From Halomonas chromatireducens (lineage in GTDB: Bacteria > Pseudomonadota > Gammaproteobacteria > Pseudomonadales > Halomonadaceae): 64,000 nt of DNA. The stretch covers positions 122,925 through 186,924 of the forward strand of contig NZ_CP014226.1 in NCBI RefSeq assembly GCF_001545155.1, in the 5' to 3' direction. The notes under the pieces are model-generated. The model did no database searches. It worked only from the letters and a program-made list of their open reading frames with translations, and was not told the DNA's origin. The position numbers were made by a program, and so were the translations under genes. Of the stretch, positions 12,939-24,885 are shown piece by piece (position 1 is the stretch's first letter; each line of letters starts with the position of its first letter).

Positions 12939-13439
12939 ATGGCGAAGAACGAACAGAACACCGGCGACCTGCAGGAAAAGCTCGTACAGGTCAACCGTGT
13001 CGCCAAGGTGGTCAAGGGTGGCCGGATATTCGGCTTCACCGCTCTGACCGTCGTCGGCGACGGCAATGGTCGTGTGGGCTTCGGTCGTGGCAAGGCGCGT
13101 GAAGTGCCGGTCGCGATCCAGAAGGCCATGGACCAGGCGCGCCGCAACATGGTCAAGGTCAGCCTGAAGGGCCACACGCTGCAGTACCCGGTCAAGGCCC
13201 GTCACGGTGCCTCCAAGGTGTACATGCAGCCGGCTTCCGAAGGTACCGGGATCATCGCTGGCGGTGCCATGCGCTCCGTGCTCGAGCTGGCAGGCGTCCA
13301 TGACGTCCTGGCCAAGTGCTACGGTTCCACCAATCCGGTGAACGTGGTGCGGGCAACCGTCAAGGGCCTCGCTTCCATGCAGTCGCCGGACGACATCGCC
13401 GCCAAGCGCGGCCTGTCTGTCGACGCGATCACGGGGTGA
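12939..13439 (+). CDS. rpsE: 30S ribosomal protein S5
   Basis: S5 (166 aa) governs decoding fidelity and mRNA entry. It has the double-stranded RNA-binding-like N-terminal domain with [20 protein letters not shown], and the glycine-rich [25 protein letters not shown] spacer precedes the ATG, without a strong Shine-Dalgarno. The stop lies 5 nt before rpmD. Confidence 0.98.
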   Translation: MAKNEQNTGDLQEKLVQVNRVAKVVKGGRIFGFTALTVVGDGNGRVGFGRGKAREVPVAIQKAMDQARRNMVKVSLKGHTLQYPVKARHGASKVYMQPASEGTGIIAGGAMRSVLELAGVHDVLAKCYGSTNPVNVVRATVKGLASMQSPDDIAAKRGLSVDAITG

Positions 13440-13444
13440 ATACC

Positions 13445-13627
13445 ATGGCAGCAACACTCAAGGTTACCCAGACCCGCAGCACCATCGGCACACTGCCCAA
13501 GCACAAGGCAACCATGAAAGGCCTGGGTCTGCGTCGCATTGGTCATACGGTTGAACTGGAAGACACCCCTGCCGTTCGCGGCATGATCCACAAGGTAAAT
13601 TACCTTGTGCGTGTTGAGGGAGAGTAA
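13445..13627 (+). CDS. rpmD: 50S ribosomal protein L30
   Basis: L30 (60 aa) is a small 50S protein. The start [20 protein letters not shown] fits the family; the longer open frame into rpsE is a shadow. The central [22 protein letters not shown] is cut short here as the typical core. rplO begins three bases after the stop. Confidence 0.97.
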   Translation: MAATLKVTQTRSTIGTLPKHKATMKGLGLRRIGHTVELEDTPAVRGMIHKVNYLVRVEGE

Positions 13628-13630
13628 TCC

Positions 13631-14065
13631 ATGAAACTCAATAGCCTGAGCCCGGCACCGGGTTCCAAGCACGCCGAAAAGCGTGTCGGTCGTGGCATCG
13701 GCTCCGGTCTGGGCAAGACCGGCGGCCGTGGCCACAAGGGCCAGAAGTCGCGCAGTGGCGGCACCGTGAAGCCTGGCTTCGAGGGCGGTCAGATGCCGCT
13801 GCAGCGGCGCCTGCCCAAGTTCGGCTTCACCTCCGCGAAGTCGCTGGTCTCCGAAGAAGTTCGCCTGGGCGAGCTGTCCAAGGTGGCGGGTGATGAAGTC
13901 ACCATGGCGACTCTCAAGGAAGCCAACGTGCTCAAGGATGCCACGCTACACGCGAAAATCATCCTTTCCGGCGACGTCAACAAGGCGGTTACCGTGCGCG
14001 GCATCAAGGTCACCAAGGGTGCCCGTGCTGCAATCGAAGCCGCCGGTGGCAAGGTAGAGGACTAA
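13631..14065 (+). CDS. rplO: 50S ribosomal protein L15
   Basis: L15 (144 aa) threads its glycine-rich N-terminus into the 50S core. That part shows [20 protein letters not shown], followed by the [19 protein letters not shown] signature. AGGGAGAG precedes the start. Its stop codon directly abuts the secY ATG, so the two are probably translationally coupled. Confidence 0.98.
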   Translation: MKLNSLSPAPGSKHAEKRVGRGIGSGLGKTGGRGHKGQKSRSGGTVKPGFEGGQMPLQRRLPKFGFTSAKSLVSEEVRLGELSKVAGDEVTMATLKEANVLKDATLHAKIILSGDVNKAVTVRGIKVTKGARAAIEAAGGKVED

Positions 14066-15397
14066 ATGGCCAAGTCAGGAAACATGCCGGCGATGGGCAG
14101 CGGTCTGAGTGAACTGTGGGCGCGTCTGCGCTTCGTGCTCCTCGCCATCGTGGTGTACCGTATCGGTGCCCATATTCCCGTGCCCGGTATCAATCCTGAC
14201 CAGCTTGCTGCCTTGTTCAGGGAGCAGCAGGGTACCATCCTGGGCATGTTCAACATGTTCTCGGGTGGTGCGCTGGAGCGCATGAGCATCATGGCGCTGG
14301 GGATCATGCCGTACATCTCGGCGTCGATCATCATGCAGCTCTTGACCGCGGTCTCACCCCATCTTGAGCAGCTCAAGAAGGAAGGTGAGGCCGGCCGCCG
14401 CAAGATCAGCCAGTACACCCGCTACGGCACGGTGTTGCTGGCGCTTGTCCAGGGCACCGGTATGTCGGTGGGCCTGGCCAGCCAGGGCATCGCGTATACG
14501 GCCGACTTCAGCTTCTACTTCACCGCCATCGTCAGTTTCGTGACCGGTGCGGTGTTCCTGATGTGGCTGGGCGAGCAGATCACCGAGAAGGGCATCGGCA
14601 ACGGCATCTCGCTGCTGATCTTCGCCGGCATCGTCGCCGGGCTTCCGGGTGCCGTGGGGCAAGCCTTCGAGCTGGCCCGCAACGAAGGTGCCTGGAACGT
14701 GCTGCCGCTGCTGGCACTTTCCGTACTGGGTGTCGCCACCGTGGCTTTCGTGGTGTTCATCGAGCGCGGGCAGCGCCGGATTACGGTGAACTATCCGCGT
14801 CGTCAGGTCGGCAACAAGATGTATGCCGGCCAGAGCAGCTACCTGCCGCTGAAGGTGAACATGGCGGGCGTCATTCCGGCCATCTTCGCCTCCAGCATTC
14901 TGCTGTTCCCCGCATCGATGGGGCAGTGGGTAGGGGCCGGCGACGGCATGGAGTGGTTGCAGCGTGCATCTCAGGCGCTCGGCCCAGGTCAGCCACTGTA
15001 TATCTTGCTTTTCGGCGCGGCGGTGATATTCTTCTGCTTCTTTTACACAGCGCTGGTCTTCAACCCCAAGGATGTCGCCGACAATCTCAAGAAGTCAGGC
15101 GCATTCCTGCCGGGCATACGCCCTGGTGAACAGACCGCTCGCTATGTCGACAAGGTCATGACGCGTTTGACCCTGTTCGGTGCCTTGTATATCGCTGCGG
15201 TTTCCCTGATGCCCCAGTTCCTGATCGTGGCCTGGAACGTGCCGTTCTTCTTCGGCGGAACCGCGCTGCTGATCATTGTCGTGGTGATCATGGACTTCAT
15301 GGCCCAGGTGCAGTCGCATCTCATGTCGCATCAGTATGACTCGGTGATGAAGAAGTCCAACCTGAAAGGCTATGGCAGCGGCGGCATCATGCGCTGA
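14066..15397 (+). CDS. secY: Preprotein translocase subunit SecY
   Basis: SecY (443 aa) forms the protein-conducting channel of the inner membrane with SecE and SecG. Ten hydrophobic segments are visible. Hallmarks are [13 protein letters not shown] in the first periplasmic plug region, [22 protein letters not shown], and the cytosolic loop [21 protein letters not shown] that contacts SecA and the ribosome. It starts immediately after the rplO stop. The E. coli length is also 443 aa. Confidence 0.98.
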   Translation: MAKSGNMPAMGSGLSELWARLRFVLLAIVVYRIGAHIPVPGINPDQLAALFREQQGTILGMFNMFSGGALERMSIMALGIMPYISASIIMQLLTAVSPHLEQLKKEGEAGRRKISQYTRYGTVLLALVQGTGMSVGLASQGIAYTADFSFYFTAIVSFVTGAVFLMWLGEQITEKGIGNGISLLIFAGIVAGLPGAVGQAFELARNEGAWNVLPLLALSVLGVATVAFVVFIERGQRRITVNYPRRQVGNKMYAGQSSYLPLKVNMAGVIPAIFASSILLFPASMGQWVGAGDGMEWLQRASQALGPGQPLYILLFGAAVIFFCFFYTALVFNPKDVADNLKKSGAFLPGIRPGEQTARYVDKVMTRLTLFGALYIAAVSLMPQFLIVAWNVPFFFGGTALLIIVVVIMDFMAQVQSHLMSHQYDSVMKKSNLKGYGSGGIMR

Positions 15398-15448
15398 AGC
15401 GCAGAGCCGGAGCATCTGCGCCGCGAGCCGATTTTGGAGTAAGGAACG

Positions 15449-15562
15449 ATGAAAGTTCGAGCTTCCGTAAAGAAAATGTGCCGTAACTGCAAGATCATTC
15501 GTCGCAATGGCGCCGTTCGCGTCATCTGCATCGAACCGCGGCACAAGCAGCGCCAGGGTTGA
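15449..15562 (+). CDS. rpmJ: 50S ribosomal protein L36, zinc-binding type
   Basis: L36 (37 aa) is a very small 50S protein near helices 42 and 89. It begins [15 protein letters not shown] and ends RHKQRQG. Cys11, Cys14, Cys27 and the histidine in EPRHK form the zinc ligand set, so this is the C-plus form. TTGGAGTAAGGA precedes the ATG. It lies in the usual secY-rpmJ-rpsM order. Confidence 0.96.
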   Translation: MKVRASVKKMCRNCKIIRRNGAVRVICIEPRHKQRQG

Positions 15563-15598
15563 TTCTGGCGCGTGTTGAAAGCGGTGCCGGCATGCCCC

Positions 15599-15627
15599 TT
15601 GCCCTTCATCGGGTAAAGGGGTATGCT
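15599..15627 (+). promoter_or_regulatory. Internal promoter for the alpha operon
   Basis: TTGCCC (15599-15604), a 17-bp spacer and TATGCT (15622-15627) lie in the 121-nt gap between rpmJ and rpsM. Transcription would start about 50 nt before rpsM. This leader is where an S4-binding control element would be expected, but I did not resolve a pseudoknot. Confidence 0.6.
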
Positions 15628-15683
15628 GTTGCGCCTTTTGTAGTGACTAAACGAGCAAGCCGCTCAAATTTCGGAGTAAGCTG

Positions 15684-16040
15684 ATGGCCCGTATTGCAGG
15701 CGTCAATATCCCGGACAACAAGCATGCGGCGATCTCGCTGACCTATATCTTCGGGATTGGCCGCACGCGTGCACAGCAGATTTGTGCCGCCACCGGCATC
15801 GCGCCGACTGCCAAGATTCAGGAGCTTTCCTCTGAAGAAGTGGATGCCCTGCGTAGTGAAGTCGGCAAGTACACCGTAGAAGGCGACCTTCGTCGTGATG
15901 TGACGCTCAACATCAAGCGTCTCATGGACCTGGGTTGCTATCGTGGTCTGCGTCATCGTCGCGGTCTTCCGCTGCGTGGTCAGCGTACCAAGACCAACGC
16001 GCGTACCCGCAAGGGCCCGCGCAAGCCGATTCGCAAGTAA
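15684..16040 (+). CDS. rpsM: 30S ribosomal protein S13
   Basis: S13 (118 aa) sits at the top of the 30S head and contacts the 50S subunit and P-site t[23 protein letters not shown] is the family start, and the basic C-terminus [20 protein letters not shown] is intact. TTTCGGAG precedes the ATG. First gene of the alpha operon. Confidence 0.98.
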   Translation: MARIAGVNIPDNKHAAISLTYIFGIGRTRAQQICAATGIAPTAKIQELSSEEVDALRSEVGKYTVEGDLRRDVTLNIKRLMDLGCYRGLRHRRGLPLRGQRTKTNARTRKGPRKPIRK

Positions 16041-16079
16041 CACGCACGTTCTGGCGTAAAGACAGGAAACGACATCAAC

Positions 16080-16466
16080 ATGGCTAACCCGCGTAGCAAC
16101 CGTAAAAAGGTTAAAAAGCAGGTAGTGGATGCCATCGCGCATATCCACGCCTCTTTTAACAACACGATCGTGACGATCACAGACCGCCAGGGCAACGCTC
16201 TCTCTTGGGCGACTGCCGGTGGTTCGGGTTTTCGTGGTTCTCGCAAGAGCACCCCGTTCGCTGCTCAAGTGGCAAGCGAACGTGCAGCAACTGCTGCAGC
16301 CGAGTATGGTGTGAAAAACGTCGACGTGCTGGTCAAGGGCCCCGGTCCTGGCCGTGAATCCGCCGTTCGCGCTCTGAGCGCTGCCGGCTTCCGCGTGCAA
16401 AGCATCACCGACGCGACGCCCATTCCCCACAATGGCTGCCGTCCGCCGAAGAAACGCCGCGTTTAA
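16080..16466 (+). CDS. rpsK: 30S ribosomal protein S11
   Basis: S11 (128 aa) lies on the 30S platform next to the E-site mRNA. Family signatures are [20 protein letters not shown] and the C-terminal [26 protein letters not shown] precedes the start. rpsD follows after 12 nt. Confidence 0.98.
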   Translation: MANPRSNRKKVKKQVVDAIAHIHASFNNTIVTITDRQGNALSWATAGGSGFRGSRKSTPFAAQVASERAATAAAEYGVKNVDVLVKGPGPGRESAVRALSAAGFRVQSITDATPIPHNGCRPPKKRRV

Positions 16467-16478
16467 GGAGACAGATTC

Positions 16479-17099
16479 ATGGCTCGTTATATTGGACCGA
16501 AGTGCAAACTGTCTCGTCGTGAAGGCACCGATCTCTTTCTGAAGAGTGGCGTGACTCCCTTCGAGAAGAAGTGTAAATCCGAGCAGATCCCGGGTGTACA
16601 CGGCCAGCGCCGTCAGCGTCTTTCAGACTACGGCTTGCAGCTTCGCGAGAAGCAGAAAGTGCGTCGTATGTATGGCGTACTCGAAAAGCAGTTCCGCAGC
16701 TACTACAAGGAAGCCGCCCGTCGCTCCGGCGCCACCGGCGAAGTCCTTCTGCAGCTGCTCGAAACCCGACTGGACAACGTCGTCTACCGTATGGGCTTTG
16801 GTTCCACCCGCTCTGAAGCACGTCAGCTGGTGAGCCACAAGGCCATCGCCGTCAACGGCCGCACCGTCAACGTGGCGTCCTACCAGGTCAAGCCCGGTGA
16901 CGTGGTCTCCATTCGCGAGAAAGCCAAGAACCAGGCGCGCATCCAGAGTGCGCTCTCCATTGCCGCCAACCGCGGTGAGGTGGTCTGGATCGAGGTGGAC
17001 GCGAAGAAGATGGAAGGCACCTTCAAGGCTATCCCGGAACGCGGCGACCTGTCTGCCGACATCAACGAAAACCTGATCGTCGAGCTGTACTCGAAGTAA
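16479..17099 (+). CDS. rpsD: 30S ribosomal protein S4
   Basis: S4 (206 aa, the E. coli length) is a primary 16S rRNA binder and the alpha-operon repressor in E. coli. It begins [20 protein letters not shown] and has the S4 RNA-binding domain around [20 protein letters not shown] and INGRTVN-like [24 protein letters not shown] precedes the ATG. A stable UUCG hairpin follows before rpoA. Confidence 0.98.
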   Translation: MARYIGPKCKLSRREGTDLFLKSGVTPFEKKCKSEQIPGVHGQRRQRLSDYGLQLREKQKVRRMYGVLEKQFRSYYKEAARRSGATGEVLLQLLETRLDNVVYRMGFGSTRSEARQLVSHKAIAVNGRTVNVASYQVKPGDVVSIREKAKNQARIQSALSIAANRGEVVWIEVDAKKMEGTFKAIPERGDLSADINENLIVELYSK

Positions 17100-17118
17100 G
17101 CGTCGCTGATCGCGTCGT

Positions 17119-17138
17119 GCCGGTCCTTCGGGGCCGGC
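17119..17138 (+). other. UUCG-tetraloop hairpin in the rpsD-rpoA gap
   Basis: GCCGGTCC, loop TTCG, GGGCCGGC form an 8-bp stem (one T-G wobble) without a following T-run. It is more likely an mRNA-processing or stability element than a terminator, because rpoA follows in the same operon. Confidence 0.55.
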
Positions 17139-17181
17139 AACGAGTACCGAGTAACCGATAGGCAGCCTCAAAGGTGTAGTT

Positions 17182-18180
17182 ATGCAGCGTTCAGTGACAG
17201 AGTTTCTCCGTCCGCGCGATATCAAGGTCGAAGAGATCAGCGCGCATCACGCGAAGATCGTACTCGAGCCCTTCGAGCGTGGCTTTGGTCACACCCTGGG
17301 GAATGCGCTGCGTCGCATTCTGCTCTCGTCCATGCCCGGCTGTGCCGTGGTGGAAGTCGAGATCTCGGGTGTCGAGCATGAGTACAGCGCGATCGAGGGT
17401 GTACAGGAAGATGTCATCGAGATCCTCCTGAACCTCAAGGACGTGGCCATCCGCATGCACAGTCGTGACGAGGCGGTGCTCTCGCTGAACAAGCAGGGCC
17501 CGGCCGTGGTGACAGCGGGTGACATCGTTCTTGATCATGATGTCGAGATCGTCAATCCGGATCACGTCATCGCCCACGTTAACGAGGGCGCTGAACTCAA
17601 GATGCAGCTGAAGATTGCCCGTGGTCGTGGCTACGAGCCGGCGGATGCACGTGTCGGCGCCGACGATGAGTCCCGTGCCATCGGCCGCCTGCAGCTGGAT
17701 GCCACCTTCAGCCCCGTGCGCCGTGTTTCGTATGCCGTCGATGCCGCGCGTGTCGAGCAGCGTACCGACCTCGACAAGCTGATCATCGACCTGGAAACCG
17801 ACGGCACCCTGGATCCGGAAGAGGCCATCCGTCGCAGCGCCACCATCCTGCAGGAGCAGCTGGCAGCGTTCGTCGACCTGGAAGCCGACAAGGAACAGGA
17901 AGTCGAGGAGGAAGAGGATCACATCGATCCCATCCTGCTGCGCCCCGTAGACGATCTCGAGCTGACCGTCCGCAGCGCCAACTGTCTGAAGGCCGAGAAT
18001 ATCTACTACATCGGCGATCTGATTCAGCGCACCGAAGTCGAGCTGCTGAAGACGCCGAACCTCGGCAAGAAGTCTTTGAACGAAATCAAGGACGTGTTGG
18101 CAGCACGCGGTCTGTCCCTGGGCATGCGTTTGGAGAATTGGCCTCCGGCAAGCCTGAAGGACGACAAGGCCTCTGCGTGA
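17182..18180 (+). CDS. rpoA: RNA polymerase alpha subunit
   Basis: The alpha subunit (332 aa) dimerises to assemble RNA polymerase and binds UP elements and activators through its C-terminal domain. The N-terminal domain shows [20 protein letters not shown]; the C-terminal domain has [20 protein letters not shown] and [13 protein letters not shown]. The linker is strikingly acidic (around residues 233-245, [10 protein letters not shown]), in keeping with a halophile. It lies between rpsD and rplQ as expected. Confidence 0.98.
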   Translation: MQRSVTEFLRPRDIKVEEISAHHAKIVLEPFERGFGHTLGNALRRILLSSMPGCAVVEVEISGVEHEYSAIEGVQEDVIEILLNLKDVAIRMHSRDEAVLSLNKQGPAVVTAGDIVLDHDVEIVNPDHVIAHVNEGAELKMQLKIARGRGYEPADARVGADDESRAIGRLQLDATFSPVRRVSYAVDAARVEQRTDLDKLIIDLETDGTLDPEEAIRRSATILQEQLAAFVDLEADKEQEVEEEEDHIDPILLRPVDDLELTVRSANCLKAENIYYIGDLIQRTEVELLKTPNLGKKSLNEIKDVLAARGLSLGMRLENWPPASLKDDKASA

Positions 18181-18219
18181 GCGTCGACTCGAGTCCCAGT
18201 TTGGTAAGGAATAGCAACC

Positions 18220-18615
18220 ATGCGTCATCGTAAGAGTGGTCGTCACCTGAATCGTACCAGCTCGCACCGCCAGGCCATGTTCAAGAACATGTCCGTCTCG
18301 CTGGTCGAACATGAAGTGATCAAGACAACCCTGCCCAAGGCCAAGGAGCTGCGTCGCGTCATCGAGCCGCTGATCACCCTGGCCAAGCAGGACAGCGTCG
18401 CCAACCGTCGTCTCGCCTTCAGCCGTACCCGCTCGAAGGAAGCGGTCGGCAAGCTCTTCAATGAGCTGGGTCCGCGTTACGCCGAGCGTCCGGGCGGATA
18501 CGTCCGTATTCTCAAGTGCGGTTTCCGCACCGGCGATAACGCGCCGATGGCCTTCGTCGAGCTGGTCGATCGTCCGATCGTCGAGTCCGAGGAAGAGGTT
18601 GCCGTCGAGGAGTGA
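18220..18615 (+). CDS. rplQ: 50S ribosomal protein L17
   Basis: L17 (131 aa) closes the alpha operon. [20 protein letters not shown] is the family start, and the ...[20 protein letters not shown] segment is conserved. The C-terminal tail is acidic ([10 protein letters not shown]). A terminator follows 45 nt after the stop. Confidence 0.98.
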   Translation: MRHRKSGRHLNRTSSHRQAMFKNMSVSLVEHEVIKTTLPKAKELRRVIEPLITLAKQDSVANRRLAFSRTRSKEAVGKLFNELGPRYAERPGGYVRILKCGFRTGDNAPMAFVELVDRPIVESEEEVAVEE

Positions 18616-18659
18616 TCCTCGGCTTCGGGCCTGGCCCGGCAACGCTGTAGCAATACGAA

Positions 18660-18692
18660 AAACCCGGCTTCTCACGAAGCCGGGTTTTTTTA
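18660..18692 (+). terminator. Rho-independent terminator after rplQ
   Basis: A 12-bp stem AAACCCGGCTTC / GAAGCCGGGTTT with loop TCAC is followed by a run of T. It ends the superoperon. The A-run on the left could also let it serve leftward transcripts from uvrA. Confidence 0.9.
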
Positions 18693-18740
18693 TCTCTGCC
18701 CGGTGAGCTGCTGCTTCGGTGGGTCTTGATCCGCGGCCTG

Positions 18741-18840
18741 CCCGGCGATAGGTCTTCGCGGGGGCGCTGTGAATACTTCCCTGTACACTACCGATTCCTT
18801 CCCTGGAATCGGACCCCCGCTACGACCTATCCCCGGCGCC
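18741..18840 (-). repeat. Twin-GGA hairpin element, copy A (downstream of uvrA)
   Basis: Read on the minus strand, this 100-bp element begins about 25 nt after the uvrA stop. The outer stem is ATAGGTC/GACCTAT (18824-18830 with 18748-18754), and the inner stem is GCGGGGG/CCCCCGC (18814-18820 with 18758-18764). Inside are hairpin 1 (18791-18812; stem CCGATTCC/GGAATCGG, loop AGGGAA) and hairpin 2 (TAC, loop AGGGAA, GTA). GGA triplets at 18800-18802 and 18778-18780 are 22 nt apart. Copies B and C share the loops, the GTAG linker and the TTCACAGCG tail but differ in stem sequence. Confidence 0.8.
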
Positions 18841-18865
18841 GCTGGGCGTTGTGCCTGCCCTCCAG

Positions 18866-21727
<2,862 letters not shown>

Positions 21728-21871
21728 TCCCACCTCGTGACGCACGGCAAAACCTCGATTATACGTCCGCGGCACACCGGGCAGCAAAGCGGCTGTGGCG
21801 AGGGCGTTTCCTGTATGGTCCGGAACCGATAGAATAGGCGGTTCACCTAAGGGCCTCGAGCCCGCCTACCC

Positions 21872-23281
21872 ATGGATTCTCGTCACTCTATGCGCAAGGT
21901 CTCTGGACTGCTGCTAGCCACCGAACGGCGGGCCATCACCGGCCTGGCGAGCCTGTATGCCACCCGGATGCTGGGGCTGTTCATGGTACTGCCGGTGCTG
22001 GCGCTCTATGCCGACGAGCTGGCCGGCGCCACGCCGCTACTGATAGGGCTGGCCCTGGGGGTCTACGGCCTGACCCAGGCGATACTGCAGATTCCCTTCG
22101 GCCTGCTCTCCGATCGTGTCGGTCGCAAGCCGGTGATCGCCGGCGGACTGCTGCTGTTCCTGCTCGGCAGCGTGGTGGCTGCCGGTGCGGATACCATCGG
22201 TGGCGTGATCCTGGGTCGCTGCCTTCAGGGTAGCGGTGCCGTTGCCGCGGCGATCATGGCGCTGCTGGCGGACCAGACCCGGGAGCAGGTGCGTACGGCC
22301 GCCATGGCCACCATTGGGCTCTCCATCGGCGTGGCCTTCGCAGTGGCCATGGTGCTCGGCCCCTGGCTGGCGGCGTCCTTCGGGCTGTCGTCGGTGTTCT
22401 GGTTTACCGCCATGCTGGCTGCGGTGGGGATCCTGGTGCTGTGGAAGCTGGTGCCGCCGGCGCCTCGCCGCATGCGCCATCGCGACGTGGGTATCGACCG
22501 GCAGCAGCTGAAGGTCATACTCACCCGGGCCGACCTGTGGCGTCTCGACCTGTCGATCTTTGCCCTGCACCTGGTGCTGATGGCAATCTTCGTCGCGGTG
22601 CCCTTTCGCCTTCTCGAGGCTGGCATCGGCGCCGAGCGGCACGGCCTGACCTATCTGGGTATCATGCTGCTGGCCTTCCTCTGCATGGTGCCGCTGGTGG
22701 TGCTGGCCGAGAAGCGCCAGCGCATGAAGGACATGTGCCTGCTGGCGATCGGGGCCATTGCCGTCAGCCTGGCGGGATTGGCCGGTATCGGTACCGGCGC
22801 CTGGGCGCTGTTCGCCTGGTTGCTGCTGTTCTTCACGGCCTTCAATCTGCTCGAGGCGACGCTGCCGTCGATGCTCAGCAAGTTGGCCCCGGCTGGGGCC
22901 AAGGGTACGGCCATGGGCGTCTACTCCACCAGCCAGTTCCTGGGTGCCTTTCTGGGTGGCTTGCTGGGTGGTTTTCTGGCCCAGCAGTGGGGGTTGCCTG
23001 CCGTCTTCGTTGGCAGCGCCCTGCTGGCCGGCATATGGTGGCTGCTGATGCTGGGCATGCCGGCGCCGCCCCACCTCTCGAGCGAAGTGGTCGAGCTGGA
23101 TGAAGACCAACAGGACGATGCGCTGGATACCCTGATGGCGAGCTTCGCCGAAGTGGCCGGCGTTGAAGACGTGCTGGTCGTGCCCGAGGAGCGGCTGGCC
23201 TATCTTAAGGTGGACCGGCGGCGTCTCGACAGGGACGCCCTGGCCCGTCTGGTTCGGCCGGACCAGGACCGCGGTAACTGA
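21872..23281 (+). CDS. MFS transporter with C-terminal YAM-like domain (YajR type)
   Basis: A 469-aa major facilitator with about twelve hydrophobic segments and the MFS motif A LLSDRVGRKPVIAGG between segments 2 and 3. The final 65 residues, after the membrane part, form a separate soluble unit with ...MASFAEVAGVEDVLVV and YLKVDRRRLDRDAL. This resembles the ferredoxin-like YAM domain of E. coli YajR. The substrate is unknown. It diverges from uvrA and precedes ssb, a common gammaproteobacterial arrangement. The start is uncertain: no Shine-Dalgarno is visible, and a second ATG lies six codons in. Confidence 0.9.
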   Translation: MDSRHSMRKVSGLLLATERRAITGLASLYATRMLGLFMVLPVLALYADELAGATPLLIGLALGVYGLTQAILQIPFGLLSDRVGRKPVIAGGLLLFLLGSVVAAGADTIGGVILGRCLQGSGAVAAAIMALLADQTREQVRTAAMATIGLSIGVAFAVAMVLGPWLAASFGLSSVFWFTAMLAAVGILVLWKLVPPAPRRMRHRDVGIDRQQLKVILTRADLWRLDLSIFALHLVLMAIFVAVPFRLLEAGIGAERHGLTYLGIMLLAFLCMVPLVVLAEKRQRMKDMCLLAIGAIAVSLAGLAGIGTGAWALFAWLLLFFTAFNLLEATLPSMLSKLAPAGAKGTAMGVYSTSQFLGAFLGGLLGGFLAQQWGLPAVFVGSALLAGIWWLLMLGMPAPPHLSSEVVELDEDQQDDALDTLMASFAEVAGVEDVLVVPEERLAYLKVDRRRLDRDALARLVRPDQDRGN

Positions 23282-23360
23282 CCGGCAGCTCGGCGGGTGC
23301 CGACAGGGCTCCGCCGGGAATTCATGACAACGAGTGTATACAACCAATAGGGAGTCCAGC

Positions 23361-23969
23361 ATGGCCCGTGGCGTCAACAAGGTCATTCTCATCGGCAACC
23401 TGGGGCAGGACCCCGAGGTCCGCTTCATGCCGTCCGGCAGTCCCGTCGCCAACCTGCGCGTCGCCACGACCGACACGTGGACCGACAAGCAGAGCGGCCA
23501 GAAGCAGGAGCGCACCGAGTGGCATTCGGTGGTGCTCTTCAACCGACTGGCCGAGATCGCCCAGCAATTCCTGAAGAAGGGCTCCCGGGTCTATCTCGAG
23601 GGTCGTCTGCAGACACGCAAGTGGCAGGGGCAGGACGGTCAGGATCGCTATACCACCGAGATCGTGGTCAACGACATGCAGATGCTCGATAGCCGAGGCG
23701 GCGATGCCCCCGGCCAGGGTGCGGGCTTTGGCGCGCAGGCCCAGGCGCCCCAGCAGGGGGGATACGGCAACGCTCCACATCAGCAGGGCGGTTATGGCGG
23801 CGGGCAGCCCCAGCCGCGCCCGGCCCCGGCGGCCCCCCCGCAACAGGGTGGCCATCAGCAAGGTGGGCAACAGCAGGGTGGTCAACAGCAGGGTGGCCAG
23901 CAGCACGGCAACTATGGTGCCCCCGACCCGGGCAGCTTCGACGATTTCGACGACGAGATCCCGTTCTGA
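23361..23969 (+). CDS. ssb: Single-stranded DNA-binding protein
   Basis: SSB (202 aa) coats single-stranded DNA in replication, repair and recombination. The OB fold occupies residues 1-110 ([33 protein letters not shown]). A long Gly/Gln/Pro linker follows, then the acidic tip DFDDEIPF that binds partner proteins. GGGAG at 23350-23354 supports the ATG. The linker includes about four 15-bp repeats encoding QQQGG, which makes the protein longer than E. coli SSB (178 aa). Confidence 0.97.
   Translation: MARGVNKVILIGNLGQDPEVRFMPSGSPVANLRVATTDTWTDKQSGQKQERTEWHSVVLFNRLAEIAQQFLKKGSRVYLEGRLQTRKWQGQDGQDRYTTEIVVNDMQMLDSRGGDAPGQGAGFGAQAQAPQQGGYGNAPHQQGGYGGGQPQPRPAPAAPPQQGGHQQGGQQQGGQQQGGQQHGNYGAPDPGSFDDFDDEIPF
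23841..23909 (+). repeat. 15-bp tandem repeats in ssb linker
   Basis: About four imperfect copies of CAACAGCAGGGTGGY encode QQQGG in the disordered SSB linker. Copy number is likely to vary between strains because the units are in phase with the reading frame. Confidence 0.75.
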
Positions 23970-24000
23970 GTGTCCAGGCCATGACTGGCGGAGGCGTTGA

Positions 24001-24885
24001 GTGAAGCTGTTGATACTGGATGCCGGTCACTGCCTGAACCTGGCGCTGGCTCGGGTGGCCCACCGCAGAAGCGATACCGAACTGGTCATCGAGCCCGGTA
24101 TCGCCATTGATGCCGTCTATCTGCGCGAATTGAAGCCGGATGCGGTGATCATTCCGCCACTATCTGCGCCGATGGAGATCCAGCCCGCCGCCGTTGTGCG
24201 CCATGGCGAAGGGGTGGATATCGTCCTGGAAGCCTGCCGCGAGACCGATACGCCACTGGTCTGGTGCGTCTCCGATCAGCTCTACCAGGATGGCTTCGAT
24301 ACCCCGATCGACGAGCATGTGATCCCGGCGCCGCGGGACGAAAGCCTGCGGCGCCTGATCGCCATCGGGGATCGAATCCGCAGCAGCCACCCCCGTCACC
24401 TGATTGTGCGGCTGGGTCCGCTGTTCGCCCTGGAGGGCGGGCATGCCTGGCTGAGTGGGGTGATCGACAGCCTGATGGGCGGGGAGGATGTTCGGGCCGC
24501 CCAGGACGTCATCTTCTGCCCAACCTCGGCCGATGCCGTGGCCATGGCACTGATCGGCATGCTGCATCAGCTTGGCTGCGGTTCCACCGCCTGGGGCGCC
24601 TATCACCTGGCGGGCACGGAGCCGGTCAGCGCCTATACCTTCACCACCATGGTTCGCACGCAACTGTCGACTCGCCTCGAGGGGCTGGGGGAGCAGGTGG
24701 TACTGGGCGAGGTGAAGGCGCTCAAGCATCATCACGACCAGCCGCTGCGACGCGTGCTCAACTGTCGCCGCGTGCTGGAGGCCTTCGGCGTGCATCAGAA
24801 GCCCTGGCGGCTGGAGGTGGGGCGCCTGCTGGATGACTGGTGTCAGTCGCGGCGACCACTCGAGGAGGGTGACGCTCCCCCATGA
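24001..24885 (+). CDS. RmlD-like NAD(P)-binding protein of unknown substrate
   Basis: A 294-aa protein (GTG start, GGAGG at 23989-23993) that resembles the dTDP-4-dehydrorhamnose reductase/sugar-nucleotide-binding superfamily in layout: an N-terminal beta-alpha unit (KLLILDAGHCLNLAL), WCVSDQLYQDGFD in place of the STDYVFDG stretch, and HLAGTEPVSAYTF near the C-terminus. The usual GxxGxxG nucleotide motif and YxxxK catalytic pair are not recognisable, so enzymatic activity is doubtful. Its stop overlaps the acyltransferase start (ATGA), suggesting a shared envelope or lipid role (inference). Confidence 0.6.
   Translation: MKLLILDAGHCLNLALARVAHRRSDTELVIEPGIAIDAVYLRELKPDAVIIPPLSAPMEIQPAAVVRHGEGVDIVLEACRETDTPLVWCVSDQLYQDGFDTPIDEHVIPAPRDESLRRLIAIGDRIRSSHPRHLIVRLGPLFALEGGHAWLSGVIDSLMGGEDVRAAQDVIFCPTSADAVAMALIGMLHQLGCGSTAWGAYHLAGTEPVSAYTFTTMVRTQLSTRLEGLGEQVVLGEVKALKHHHDQPLRRVLNCRRVLEAFGVHQKPWRLEVGRLLDDWCQSRRPLEEGDAPP

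Noticed and set aside
15628..15683. S4-binding alpha-operon pseudoknot before rpsM
   Set aside because: The leader from the proposed promoter is only about 50 nt and I could not form a convincing nested pseudoknot by eye.
21728..21871. SOS (LexA) box between uvrA and the MFS gene
   Set aside because: No CTGT-N8-ACAG-like sequence was found, although uvrA is SOS-regulated in E. coli.
23841..23909. CRISPR-like array in ssb
   Set aside because: The short repeats have no spacers and are in frame in the SSB linker.
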